A stretch of 64,000 nucleotides of DNA. It comes from AP-15 sp963812675. Its GTDB lineage: Bacteria > Pseudomonadota > Alphaproteobacteria > ATCC43930 > CGMCC-115725. The stretch is taken from assembly GCA_963812675.1 (NCBI GenBank), contig CAWEWR010000012.1, positions 1-64,000 of the forward strand. The letters run 5' to 3'. Position numbers and translations under genes: made by a program. Positions 35,181 to 43,744 of this stretch are shown here, one piece after another (positions within the stretch are counted from its first letter, which is position 1; each line of letters begins with the position of its first letter). The notes beneath the pieces were generated by a model. It saw only the letters and a list, made by a program, of their open reading frames with translations. It ran no database searches and was not told the origin of the DNA.

Positions 35181-35424
35181 CCAGATGACGCTGGAGCGCC
35201 TTCATCAAGCGTTCGATGCCGCCGGGCGGCAAATGCTCTTTCAGCCACGCGGTAACGCGAGTTGGCGTGAACTTCGCTGGGTCGTGCAGAAAATCGAGAT
35301 CTCTGCAGACGAGGCAACCTCCGTTGCGGTGCGCCGTTACGGGCAAGCGTAACGCGTCACCCTCTGCGTTACGTAACGCATGCCGCTTCCGATAGGCTCT
35401 CTGACGCTCGGCGTTACTCTTCAT
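35119..35424 (-). CDS. Small phage-type protein with a Cys knuckle, unknown function
   Basis: 101 residues. It begins with the basic MKSNAERQRAYRKRHALRN helix common in small phage genes. A HRNGGCLVCRDLDFLH segment may hold a metal, and the protein ends in a helical LMKALQRHLDATGEESELEI region. It is coupled to the upstream ExoX-C-like gene by an ATGA overlap at 35421-35424. It may be DNA-binding from the basic start, but that is a guess. Confidence 0.6.
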   Translation of the reverse strand: MKSNAERQRAYRKRHALRNAEGDALRLPVTAHRNGGCLVCRDLDFLHDPAKFTPTRVTAWLKEHLPPGGIERLMKALQRHLDATGEESELEIKLGGRQGRP

Positions 35425-35651
35425 GCTGCCTCGGGGGGTCCTGGTTTGCGGACGATGCGGGATTTCGGAAAGGCGATGACGATGCAGCCGCCGTCGACTA
35501 TTTCCGCCGCCGTCGCGAAGACGTTGAGCCGTCGTCCGATCTCTGGAACAAAGCGCCGGAGGAATGCGGCGTATTGCTCATCCTGCGCCACGATGTCGAG
35601 GGGCTGGCCTTTGTAGCGGCCCCACGGCATCAACGGCATGGTGTCACGCAT
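35421..35651 (-). CDS. Small protein with exonuclease X C-terminal-like motif
   Basis: 76 residues from the ATG at 35651; an in-frame extension to 35786 has no ribosome site. The core PWGRYKGQPLDIVAQDEQYA matches the short 'F-G-K-Y-K-G' domain found at the C-terminus of exodeoxyribonuclease X-like proteins and as a free module in phages. The second half (AAEIVDGGCIVIAFPKSRIV) is a beta strand pair. It probably binds DNA or a replication protein. It is translationally coupled to the next small gene. Confidence 0.6.
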   Translation of the reverse strand: MRDTMPLMPWGRYKGQPLDIVAQDEQYAAFLRRFVPEIGRRLNVFATAAEIVDGGCIVIAFPKSRIVRKPGPPEAA

Positions 35652-35804
35652 GGATTCGCCTTCCAAAGCTTTGGGCGAAAATGGCCCAAATAGGTAAGAA
35701 GCCCATCTGGCATGATGAAGGAGGGGATCCTGAGCAAGGAACACAACGGCCCCTAAGATAGACCGACATATAGAAAGTGGGACCACACGGGTGACCCATT
35801 CGCC

Positions 35805-36536
35805 TCATCTGAGGCGGCCCGGCTTGATGATCAAGATTTGGCTGATTTCCTCGGTTTCGGGCGATTTGGCCGATTCCAGTTCCTGCTTTGTTTGGTTCAC
35901 CCGCGTGGTCCTTGGCTGGTTCATACGGGTGAACCATTCAGATTGATTTTGCGACGCCGGTCGGGTCGGCTTTTCGTTGACGTCCTGCCATTCGTTCGTC
36001 GGCTCGAAATAGACGGGCGCGCCAGTTGCGGAGAACGATTTCGACTTGAAGCAGGTCAGCCGGTAGCGGTTCGGGTCGCGCCTGGCACCGCCGCGATATT
36101 GGCCGTCATGTTCAACAACCAGCCAGCCGAGCTCAATGAGCTCTTCTTTCGTTGGTATGATGAAACGGGCCGATATCCTGGCGTCTTTGGTGAACTGCCG
36201 CTTTGTGACGACCAGATAACCGTTTTCTTTTCCCGCATGAGAGAGGTGTTGCAGGGCGAGCCGTAACAGCATCTGAAAGCCGCGGCGTGATGGCGGCCGT
36301 TCTAGAAGAGCAGAAAGCGCGGGCGCCGATAGCATGACGAATGGCGTTCCCTTTGGGATCTCCCGCACCTTGGACGGCTCGAAGCTAGATTTCGAGCCGT
36401 CCTTGAATTTCGGCTTGACGTATTTGCGCCCGGCCGCCTTGGCTTCTTCCTTAGCGTGCTGTTCGGCTTGCCGTTGCTCGCCGGCGCCACGCGCCATCCG
36501 CTCGGCTAATATTTTATTCGGGTGTTTAATGCTCAT
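35805..36536 (-). CDS. Phage replication-type protein with predicted winged helix
   Basis: 243 residues. A basic N-terminal tail (KHPNKILAERMARGAG, KEEAKAAGRKYVKPKF) is followed by a folded domain at about 60-150: ALSALLERPPSRRGFQMLLRL, VVTKRQFTKDARISARFI, and TKEELIELGWLVVEHDGQYRGG. This resembles winged-helix replication initiators or helicase-loader proteins of temperate phages. The C-terminus is polar, low-complexity and rich in Thr, Asn and Glu. It lies in the expected early-gene position between excisionase and terminase. Family assignment is by layout only. Confidence 0.6.
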   Translation of the reverse strand: MSIKHPNKILAERMARGAGEQRQAEQHAKEEAKAAGRKYVKPKFKDGSKSSFEPSKVREIPKGTPFVMLSAPALSALLERPPSRRGFQMLLRLALQHLSHAGKENGYLVVTKRQFTKDARISARFIIPTKEELIELGWLVVEHDGQYRGGARRDPNRYRLTCFKSKSFSATGAPVYFEPTNEWQDVNEKPTRPASQNQSEWFTRMNQPRTTRVNQTKQELESAKSPETEEISQILIIKPGRLR

Positions 36537-36573
36537 GGCCCTGCATTTTTCATTTTCAAAAATTCCTGGAATT

Positions 36574-36596
36574 AAAAAACCCGCCAGCTGGCGGGT
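36574..36596 (-). terminator. Intrinsic terminator (minus strand)
   Basis: A perfect palindrome CCCGCCAGCTGGCGGG (36580-36595) is followed on the minus strand by six T (A tract 36574-36579). It lies between the small ORF ending at 36663 and the start of the replication-type gene at 36536, so it separates the excisionase transcript from the early genes. Confidence 0.85.
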
Positions 36597-36662
36597 GTTG
36601 GACTTTAAAAAGGCTGGTCCTTTAAATCTTAGTCGTCCCTTTCGGCGACCACAGCGCGAAAA

Positions 36663-36938
36663 TCATCTATTGCGCCACCGATATTCACTTCGAGGGTAGC
36701 CGAATTCCGACATCGCACTCCCGACCGTCTCCGACAAATCTTCGATTGCGCCGGCAATGACGGCGCCCGCCAGGTCGATCGATGCCGCCTGCATGTAGGC
36801 GCCGATGAGCTCGGGATGCGCCTCGGCGTACCCGTCGCCGAGGTTCTCATCGATATCCTGGATGGCGTTCCTCAGATAGTCATGGGCCGTCAGGTGTGCT
36901 TGGCGCAGCAGCGTGGCCGCTGTCGGCTTCGATGCGCC
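36663..36938 (-). CDS. Possible small phage protein, start uncertain
   Basis: A frame continuing directly after the stop of the excisionase remnant reads AATLLRQAHLTAHDYLRNAIQ, then NLGDGYAEAHPELIGAYMQA and VIAGAIEDLSETV to a stop at 36663. The composition is protein-like (helical, about 90 codons). There is no ATG at its head: an ATG overlapping the upstream stop as ATGA lies in another frame, so a further frameshift near 36905 is likely. Function unknown. Confidence 0.4.
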   Translation of the reverse strand, partial: GASKPTAATLLRQAHLTAHDYLRNAIQDIDENLGDGYAEAHPELIGAYMQAASIDLAGAVIAGAIEDLSETVGSAMSEFGYPRSEYRWRNR

Positions 36939-37145
36939 TCATGCCGCCGCGACCGCGGCTTGCACCTCAAGGCTGCGATGCCAGTCGCGCTCCGCCTCGG
37001 CAGAGACAAGGGTGCGGACGCCGGCTTTCATTATGCGCGGCCCGGTGCCTTGCTTCAGCAACTTATAATAGGCTGCGGCTAATGCGGTTGCGGACAAGAA
37101 ATTCGTCCACCGTGAAGGCCGCGACATTGGGGGTTTCCGTCGTCA
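36939..37145 (-). pseudogene. Excisionase/AlpA-like DNA-binding protein, frameshifted
   Basis: From a TTG at 37145 behind GGAGAG, the frame reads FTVDEFLVRNRISRSLL and then hits a stop. In the next frame the expected continuation YYKLLKQGTGPRIMKAGVRT and LVSAEAERDWHRSLE runs to 36939. Together they form a complete MerR-like excisionase of about 68 residues with one indel near 37080. Such proteins bend DNA to direct excision by the integrase, whose gene is 160 bases upstream on the same strand. As sequenced it is inactive, so excision would be impaired. Confidence 0.78.
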
Positions 37146-37157
37146 ATTTTGCTCTCC

Positions 37158-37187
37158 AAAAAGGAAAAGCCCAGCGATCGGCTGGGC
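37158..37187 (-). terminator. Intrinsic terminator after the integrase
   Basis: The stem GCCCAGC/GCTGGGC (37169-37175 and 37181-37187), with a 5-base loop, is followed on the minus strand by TTTTCCTTTTT (37158-37168). It lies between the integrase stop at 37307 and the excisionase start at 37145, and it would end the integrase transcript. Confidence 0.82.
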
Positions 37188-37306
37188 GCGCGCGCCTAAA
37201 AATCCGCGGCGATGGTGAGCCGCGGGCGGAGTCTTTAAGACTGAGAACTTCTACCCGAAATTGCGGACAGAGTCCAGGACAGACTAGGGCGAACGGGAGT
37301 GCATTT

Positions 37307-38612
37307 TCACAATACCCCGCGCAGCGAGGTGACGTTGCTGTCAACGATGCCAAAGCTCGGTGCTCCGGCCTGAATGGCGTCGATGACGTAGCCGGGCGCC
37401 ATATGACCGTAATGTCGCTCGACCATGCGAGTATCACTGTGACCGAGGTTCCGTGCCACGACCAGTAATGGGGTGCTGTTCATGATGGCGAGACTCGCAT
37501 AGGTATGCCGCAGTGTATGGAAACTCGCGGGCGGCTTGATGCGGGCACGGCGGCAAGCATCGCTCATCGGCCGGAACTGGTGCGACTTCAGCCAACGGCC
37601 GCCATCTGGACGCCGTAGCATCGGCTCGGCGCCGTCCCGGCCGGCCGACAGGGAGCGAAAGAACCCCGTCCCTTCCTTCGTCAGGATGACGTGCCGGCCC
37701 TTGCCGCTCTTGCTGGTGCGGACATGCAGCTGCCCGACCTCGACTTCGCCATGCAGGATGATGTTGAAATCCTCGACATCCAGCGCGGCTAGTTCGCCGT
37801 ACCGACAGCCGCTCAACAGCGCACCTTGGACGAGATTGCGGAATTCACCCTCAGCCGCGTTTATGAGACGCTGCAACTCCGTGATCGATAGGTGTCGGAT
37901 CCGCGCGGCATCGACCTGTTCGAAGGGCTCAACTCGACGCCATGCCCGATCATCGGCGATCTTCTCATCACGCCATGCGGCATTCAGCGCGGCTTTGAGG
38001 ATCGTCAGCACACGGTTCGCCGATGCCTCGCGGCGCCGACGGTCTTCCGGGTCGGCCTGATCGATCGTCCGATATTGTTGCTGGGTGCCCTTCCGGGTCC
38101 GCAGCCGCGGGGCTGCATCGGCCATCGCATCGCGCCAGTCCTTGAGGGTGTCCTTGGTTAGATCCTTACAGGCGATCGGCCCCAAGGTCGGCAAGATGAG
38201 CGCGCGCGTCCGGCATTGGGCATCAGCATTTGATTTCCGCCGCGTCTCGAAATAATCGGCGAGGCAGCGCTCGACCGTGTAGGACTTTTCCGGCTCGGGC
38301 TCAGCCGCCGCCTTGGCCGGCTTTCTGGTGATCGTCATATTTCTGGCGTGCCAGTTTCTGCGCTTGCGAGAAGTTCAGGATGTCGGCACCGTTGGGATCG
38401 CCAGTGTCGTCTGCCAAGCCCAGCGGCTCGAAAAGGTAGTCGCCCTCGCCTGTACCATAGATGCGGACAAGCCATTTACCGCTCGTCTTGCCCTTTCGGT
38501 AGCCGAGATGCAGCCCCTGATCGAGTGCCTTGTAATAGGGCTTACCCGATACGTCTAACTTTTGCCTCGCGGTTCGGGAATCCAGCTTCGAGTCCCTGAC
38601 CCTCCTTGCCAC
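37307..38612 (-). pseudogene. Tyrosine integrase, split by a frameshift
   Basis: The N-terminal arm/core-binding part starts at a GTG at 38612 (RRVRDSKLDSRTARQKL, GLHLGYRKGKTSGKWLVRIY) and runs to KYDDHQKAGQGGG, where it stops at 38301. The rest continues in another frame from about 38310: YTVERCLADYFETRR, then the catalytic residues Arg in SGCRYGEL, Lys in TSKSGKGRH, HTLRHTYAS, GHSDTRMVERHYG. One indel in a GGC run near 38310 explains the split. All catalytic residues are present. It lies next to the tRNA-Glu 3' half, its presumed attachment site. If the indel is real, the element is locked in place. Confidence 0.85.
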
Positions 38613-38753
38613 GGCGGTAACCCTTTGTCCAAAATTCTGTCCAATATATGGGCGAGAACAGGTGTGAACAAGGGAAAACAGCGGTACACTCCACATTAAT
38701 TAATTCAATGCGTTATGAAACTCCGGTGCACAAGGATGGACGCTTTAGCGTCT

Positions 38754-38797
38754 CTTTCACGGCGGTAACAGGGGTTCGAATCCCCTTGGGGACGCCA
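38754..38797 (+). other. Attachment site: 3' half of a tRNA-Glu(UUC) gene
   Basis: The 44 bases start with the anticodon loop CTTTCAC, run through the 3' anticodon strand GGCGGTAAC and the T arm GGGGTTCGAATCCCC, and end in the acceptor GGGGACG with encoded CCA at 38795-38797. This is the exact 3' half of a bacterial tRNA-Glu. The bases before 38754 (GACGCTTTAGCGTCT) do not complete the tRNA, so it is a displaced half left by integration. The intact tRNA should lie at the far end of the element, and it was not found in this window. Confidence 0.88.
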
Positions 38798-39780
38798 ACA
38801 ATATCAAGCAATTAGATAGTTGGAGTGACGCCGGTGTGCTGGAAGTGTGCCGGCCATTGAGCGAGCGTGCGGAAACAACCGAGGACGCCGCTCGCCGCGC
38901 TGTCGATTTTGCCGTCGCGCCCCAGTCTCGATCGGGAAGAGTCGTACGTGCTGCGAAGCATCATCGGCGAGCTGCGGGTCGGCACCTCACCGTCCGACCT
39001 CACGCGCATAGGCCCCTATGCCAATCGAAACGACGAGGTACTGCCGACCTGGCGAGGCGGGCTAGCGCGTCCGCGCGCCGTGCGAACAACCTCCGGGGTG
39101 GGATCCCGCCCGCTTCCGAAAAAAAGCCCTTCAATTATCGCCGCCTAAATATGTAAAAGCCGCGTCTTCCTTGCATGGTTAGTATCTCGTATCAGAGTGA
39201 TTATACCCGCGATCAACATCAATAAACTCACCGCGTAACAGGCGCTTCACGCGAAAGCACAAGGCTCGGCATTGTATTGCTTTGTACCTTGGAGGAAATA
39301 TACGGCGACCGGTATTGCAAAAAGGCCGATGCTTCCTATCAGCCGCCTCACTGTCTTCCGAAATTCCTCTTGCAACGATGAGCATGTCTAATCTCGTGGT
39401 CCGGATAGGCCTAGTTTAGAAATGCGGTAATACTGCTGAGAGCAATCCCAATTGAGATGTACGCGAGCATTGAAGCTCTCCCCTCCGCTTCACGTAATCA
39501 ATCAAACTTTAACCTTTAAACGCTTGCCAGTCTATACACGTATCGATGGTATCTCTTTGTGCGCCTACACCGATGTTCTGCTTATTCGGAACCAATCAAT
39601 CACACGCGTTCTGCACGCCGAGCAGCGGGATTCAGCAGACGGTGGGTCGCCACGAGATCGCGTGCTTCGTTTATGATCTAGGTTTGTCGGTTAATTTGCG
39701 GGCTGCAGAGCTGTATGATACCGTCGTGACCTCCGCCCCAAGCCAGAGAACCACGGCGGAGCCACAAAAGGAAAAACGAG
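38798..39780. other. Intergenic stretch of about 1 kb with no confident gene
   Basis: Several overlapping frames (38836-39156, 38867-39148, 39452-39676) lack ribosome sites and protein-like composition. The sequence drops in GC from about 39130 to 39560. It may be decayed DNA flanking the integration site. Confidence 0.5.
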
Positions 39781-39993
39781 ATGGAATGGGAGGAAGCGCT
39801 TCTTGCGGCTTGGTCCGGAGAGATCCCGCCGCACTCAGCGGCCTATTATCGGCGGCGGGCAGCTCGATCCCGGCGGGTGGCGGAAGGGGTGACAACCCAG
39901 GCCGTGAAATCACGACTGCTCGATAACGCCCGTCACTATGATGGGCTTGCTGCCGCGGCCGATCGCGCGGGAGCGGAAGCAGAGGAGCCTTAG
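39781..39993 (+). CDS. Small helical protein, unknown function
   Basis: 70 residues from an ATG behind AAAAGGAAAAA. The pattern AAYYRRRAARSRRVAEGVTT, then SRLLDNARHYDGLAAAADRA is that of short Ala/Arg-rich helical-hairpin proteins widespread in Alphaproteobacteria, where a YxxxAxxYxxLA segment repeats. The function is unknown. It is probably monocistronic and cytoplasmic. Confidence 0.65.
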   Translation: MEWEEALLAAWSGEIPPHSAAYYRRRAARSRRVAEGVTTQAVKSRLLDNARHYDGLAAAADRAGAEAEEP

Positions 39994-40232
39994 CTTCTAA
40001 ACGCGGCACCTGCAGTCTTCCCCGCAAACCATCAGAATCCGAAGAATGTCGGGCAATAGGCTCAAGGGCTCAACGTCGCCGACCGACTAAGTTTACCGAT
40101 GCACTCCACGCGATTTTGTGACTGCGGTTGCCCAGATGACCCAGGGGGCTGACCAGGGCATCGATTTTCTCAGGAACGCGGGGAGTGTCGCATAAGACAT
40201 TCAGCAAAAACCCAAAGGGAGGTACCAGCATC

Positions 40233-41921
40233 ATGAATATTAGGCATCCCGCGAGTACCAATTGGTCCCGCCGCGATATGCTTCGTGGTAGCGCAGCTGC
40301 GTTGCTGGGGGCTTACGGTTTGGCCCCGCGCTACGGCCTCGCCGCCGATATTCCGATGGAGTACGACGGCTCAAAGTTTCAGATGGCGGCACCGGAGCCC
40401 AATCCAAAGCGGGGAGGGGTGATGCGCTACGGCATTCTCAATCGCCCGCCGCATTTCGACGTGCATCAATCGGGCACTGTCGGCAACATCGGCACTCAGG
40501 GCTGCATGTTCGACAACCTGATCCGGCGTGATCCGCGCGACAGTGGCAAGACCATCGTCCCCGATCTGGCGCATAGTTGGGAAATCGCGAAGGACGGCAC
40601 GACCTACACGTTTCACCTGCGCCAGGGCATCCAGTTCCATGACGGGACGGATTTCACATCGGCTGACATAAAAGCAACCTTCGACCGCATTGCGAAACCG
40701 CCGGCCGGCGTCAGCATCCCGCGCACTCCGCTGTTCAGGGCGGTCAGCGAGATCAACGCGCGCGACAAGTACACCGTCGAATTCAAGCTGGCCGCGCCAC
40801 GCTCCGTCAATTTCATGATGTCCGCTTTCGCCAGCGGCTGGAACGTGATCTTCAGCAAGAAGACGCTGGAAGAGAATAATTACGATCTACGCAAAGTCTT
40901 CAACATCCCGGGTACTGGTCCCTTCAAGACGCAACGCCGGGTCGAGAACGAGGTCTGGGTGATGGAGAGAAACCCGAACTACTGGAACAAAGGGCTGCCC
41001 TACCTCGATGGCATCGAATTCTACAATCTCTTGCCATTTTCCCCGGAGCTTGGGTCCGCCATTCTATCGGGCAGAGTGGATTATGCCCGCGCGCTCGACC
41101 CGGCCACTGCCCGCAAGGCGGCTACAACTCCTGGCCTGTCCACCGCGAAATTCTACCAGAGCGTGATTCACGCGACTTGGATAAATGCCAAAAGGCAGCC
41201 GTTCGATGATCCGCGTGTCAGGCGCGCCATGCATTTGCTGTGCGACAAGCAAGTCCTCGTGGACGTCGTCAAGGATGTCTCCCCGCTGATGACGGGCGGA
41301 TTCATCTATCCGTTTTCCGAGTTCGCCACGCCTAGAGACCAACTCGCCAAACGGCTGGGCTATCAGGACGATCCCGCCCCCGCAATCAAGGAGGCTAAAT
41401 CCCTATTAGCGGCCGCCGGCCAGAGCAACATGCGGTCGCTGGACTTCATGGTGCGCGACCTCAACCATCACAAGCTCTTTGGCCAGGCCATCCAGGCGAT
41501 GCTGAGGGATGCGGGTATTCAATCCAACCTGCGGACAGTGGTGGAATCCGTTTGGTTCGGTGACGCGACGGCCGGCAATTACGATTTGGCGGTCGGCGCC
41601 ATCGTTTCAACCCTGCTCGACCCTTCCGACTACTTCAACGCCTGGTACCGCACCGATGGGCCGCAGAACTACTCGTTCTGGCACAGCGCCGAGTTTGACA
41701 AACTGGTGGATCAAATCAACGTCGAAACCGAAACCCGCAAGCGTATGACGCTGATTCGGCAAGCTGAGGAGCTCTTGGAGCAGGATCCTCCGTTGGTACC
41801 GGTTGCATGGGAGAATATTCTCGATGTCTGGTACAACTACGTGAAGGGCCACAATCCGAAAGATTATTTCGGCATCTACGACGTGGTTCGGTTCGACACG
41901 TTCTGGCTGGATAAGGCCTGA
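40233..41921 (+). CDS. ABC transporter substrate-binding protein, family 5 (peptide/nickel type)
   Basis: 562 residues from the ATG at 40233 behind AAGGGAGG. A twin-arginine-type signal (WSRRDMLRGSAAALLGAYG) exports it. The body is an SBP_bac_5 protein: RGGVMRYGILNRPPHFDVHQ, PDLAHSWEIAKDGTTYTFHL, GIQFHDGTDFTSADIKATFD, and a C-terminal lobe ending WENILDVWYNYVKG. It binds a peptide-like or other solute in the periplasm. No permease or ATPase genes follow, so it is another orphan binding protein like the one at 4822. The ligand is unknown. Confidence 0.9.
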   Translation: MNIRHPASTNWSRRDMLRGSAAALLGAYGLAPRYGLAADIPMEYDGSKFQMAAPEPNPKRGGVMRYGILNRPPHFDVHQSGTVGNIGTQGCMFDNLIRRDPRDSGKTIVPDLAHSWEIAKDGTTYTFHLRQGIQFHDGTDFTSADIKATFDRIAKPPAGVSIPRTPLFRAVSEINARDKYTVEFKLAAPRSVNFMMSAFASGWNVIFSKKTLEENNYDLRKVFNIPGTGPFKTQRRVENEVWVMERNPNYWNKGLPYLDGIEFYNLLPFSPELGSAILSGRVDYARALDPATARKAATTPGLSTAKFYQSVIHATWINAKRQPFDDPRVRRAMHLLCDKQVLVDVVKDVSPLMTGGFIYPFSEFATPRDQLAKRLGYQDDPAPAIKEAKSLLAAAGQSNMRSLDFMVRDLNHHKLFGQAIQAMLRDAGIQSNLRTVVESVWFGDATAGNYDLAVGAIVSTLLDPSDYFNAWYRTDGPQNYSFWHSAEFDKLVDQINVETETRKRMTLIRQAEELLEQDPPLVPVAWENILDVWYNYVKGHNPKDYFGIYDVVRFDTFWLDKA

Positions 41922-41955
41922 CCGACAGTCTTTGTCGCCCGGCAGGATGTGGCGG

Positions 41956-42603
41956 TCAGGGTCCGACCCAGTCAAACGGGATATGTTTGGCCGAATTCAG
42001 CATGTACTCGAACTTGAAGCCGTGCGCGTCGACCGATAAAATCGTCGACTTCCCCCAGGTGACGAGTTGCGGTCCGGGCCCGGTTTCGCTGCCCGGCGCG
42101 TTTATTAGCTGCGGATATTTCCCGGGTGGGCTGGTCGGTCCGCTGATCGCCTTGGCCCAGGCCTTGATCTTGCCGAAGATGTCGACGCCCCAATGGCCGA
42201 GATCAGGCGCAATCTCATAGGTGATATTGGCCCGCTCGATGCCGCGGCTCTGCCTCCCTCCGGCGAAGCACTCGTTGACCCAGCCGGGAAAGCCGCCAGC
42301 GCGGCCGCCAATGATTGCCGGCAATGCCTCCATCTGCCGGTCGTCGGCGTGATCATCGATATAGAGGCCGGCGATCCCGGTCGCCTTTCTCGCCCAGAGA
42401 TCACCCTCCCAACGGCCGACCCGAACAAAGCTGAGATTATCGAGCTTCACATTGCCGTAATGGCCTTCGCGGACGTGCCAGAACAGCACCAATTCGCAGA
42501 AGCCATTATCGGGCGCCTGGGCAAAGGTGCACGGGCATGGAACTGCGCAGCTGCAGTTGTCGAACCAGTCGCCGACGATATGCCAGCTCGGAATGTCGCT
42601 CAT
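41956..42603 (-). CDS. DUF1326 domain protein
   Basis: 215 residues from the ATG at 42603 (GGAG in front). The signature start WHIVGDWFDNCSCAVPCPCTF has the conserved Cys cluster of DUF1326, which could bind a metal. Further family segments are GGRAGGFPGWVNECFAGGR and the C-terminal HGFKFEYMLNSAKHIPFDW. The family has no established function and is often found beside DUF2182 membrane proteins, which are absent here. It converges on the binding-protein gene with a 34-base gap. Confidence 0.88.
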   Translation of the reverse strand: MSDIPSWHIVGDWFDNCSCAVPCPCTFAQAPDNGFCELVLFWHVREGHYGNVKLDNLSFVRVGRWEGDLWARKATGIAGLYIDDHADDRQMEALPAIIGGRAGGFPGWVNECFAGGRQSRGIERANITYEIAPDLGHWGVDIFGKIKAWAKAISGPTSPPGKYPQLINAPGSETGPGPQLVTWGKSTILSVDAHGFKFEYMLNSAKHIPFDWVGP

Positions 42604-43090
42604 CCCGGCTCTCCGATCGGATGCGCTGGCAAAGAACATAGCAGGTTTTGGCGAGGTTGTCCGGGCGTTCCCGTCGGCTTACGCCAGAACCGGGCAAGCA
42701 CGATGTCGGCGAGCACCCCCGCGACGGCGTCACCTCGGTTATTGATCGCCCGTCATAGCCGAGCCCCGGACCCAGCGCAAAAGTCCTCGCTGCGTCGAGC
42801 CTCCTAGTTCGACCGCACGAGAGTGAACGAGCGCTTACGGCGCGTAGCCGTTCTTCGCGGAGCCACGCCAAAAGGGGCGTTCATGCCCCAAAGCGTCAGC
42901 GACAACGGGTCGGGTTACAGGCGATGCGGGGCGCAGAATATTACGATCGCTTTTGGTTGCATGCGTTTAGCGAGATCGAAGACGTTCTTAATCAGTTAAT
43001 CAGCGGGGATGTGCATATTCTGGCCTTCTCATCGGGTACAAATTATTACAGATCGACTGCATCTAATGGAGTTGCAAAACGATGGTCAGA
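42604..43090. other. Intergenic stretch, no gene supported
   Basis: No frame with protein-like composition and a ribosome site is seen. From about 42930 the sequence becomes AT-richer (ATTACGATCGCTTTTGG region) without recognisable features. Confidence 0.5.
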
Positions 43091-43429
43091 TCAGGAAGCG
43101 CGCCGTTTGGCATCGTCAACGTCTTCGAATTCGGCGTCGACCACCCGGTCGGCTGCCGGCCCGGCGGTTGCGCCGGACCCGGTGTCCGTTTGGGCGGATC
43201 GCTGCACTGCTTCACCTATGCGCATTGCCGCTCCGGATAACGCTTCGATGCCCTGTCTGATCCGCCCGGCGTCATTACCGGACATTGCCGTCCGCAGCGC
43301 GGCGACCGCCTCTTCGACATCCCGCCGGTCCGCATCGGTGAGCTGCTCGCCATGCTCTTTCAGGTCCTTTTCGGTACCGTAGAGCGTGTCGGCCTGCGTT
43401 CCCAGATCGATCCCGATGACTTTGGCCAT
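43091..43429 (-). CDS. Mini-DnaK: DnaK start fused to the C-terminal lid region
   Basis: 112 residues. The first 11 (MAKVIGIDLGT) are the exact start of Hsp70/DnaK. From residue 12 the sequence jumps to the C-terminal helical lid: ADTLYGTEKDLKEHGEQL, ADRRDVEEAVAALRTAMSG, IRQGIEALSGAAMRIGEAV, and the typical VVDAEFEDVD tail. About 490 residues (the nucleotide-binding and peptide-binding domains) are missing. The join keeps the frame, and a proper AGAGG ribosome site precedes the ATG. It cannot hydrolyse ATP or hold a substrate. It could compete for lid or C-terminal contacts of DnaK, or be an expressed relic. The deletion is seen; the role is guesswork. No gene is supported in 43430-43744. Confidence 0.75.
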   Translation of the reverse strand: MAKVIGIDLGTQADTLYGTEKDLKEHGEQLTDADRRDVEEAVAALRTAMSGNDAGRIRQGIEALSGAAMRIGEAVQRSAQTDTGSGATAGPAADRVVDAEFEDVDDAKRRAS

Positions 43430-43744
43430 TCAACACCTCTGCCGCTTGCTGGAGCGGAGCTGCCCCGCTGGAGCAACTCACCCATCTTCGTCAACGCGAT
43501 TAATCCGCCGCGGTTTCCTTTCTCCCGCTCCATCCTCGACAACCTCGCAGCCTTCGCCGGCGCAGGGTTGTTCACGTGCCCTGGTCATGCGGCATGGGCG
43601 AGGCAACCTCTTCGATGGTATCGACCTGGCATTGTAGGTTTACAACGATCTGTAACGCCAGCCGCGCCGAATGGGCCGTAGCCGAGAGGCAGCATCAGTC
43701 CTTTCATTGACAAATGGCCCATCCCAGGTCCTAGGATCAGGGGA

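Larger units (their letters stand above)
29494..38797. mobile_element. Degraded integrative element / prophage remnant ending in tRNA-Glu
   Basis: The right border is firm: 38754-38797 is the 3' half of a tRNA-Glu gene next to a tyrosine integrase. Leftward, mostly on the minus strand, come integrase, excisionase, a replication-like protein, small phage genes, TerS and TerL, then a serine recombinase. Portal, capsid and tail genes are absent. Integrase and excisionase are both frameshifted, and an MFS transporter fragment interrupts the module between TerS and the small genes. The left border at 29494 is only a guess, because no reconstituted tRNA-Glu was found in the window. It looks like a truncated prophage or a phage satellite in decay. 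Confidence 0.7.

Noticed and set aside
38836..39156. 106-codon frame after the attachment site
   Set aside because: Overlapping frames compete, there is no ribosome site and no recognisable or protein-like pattern.
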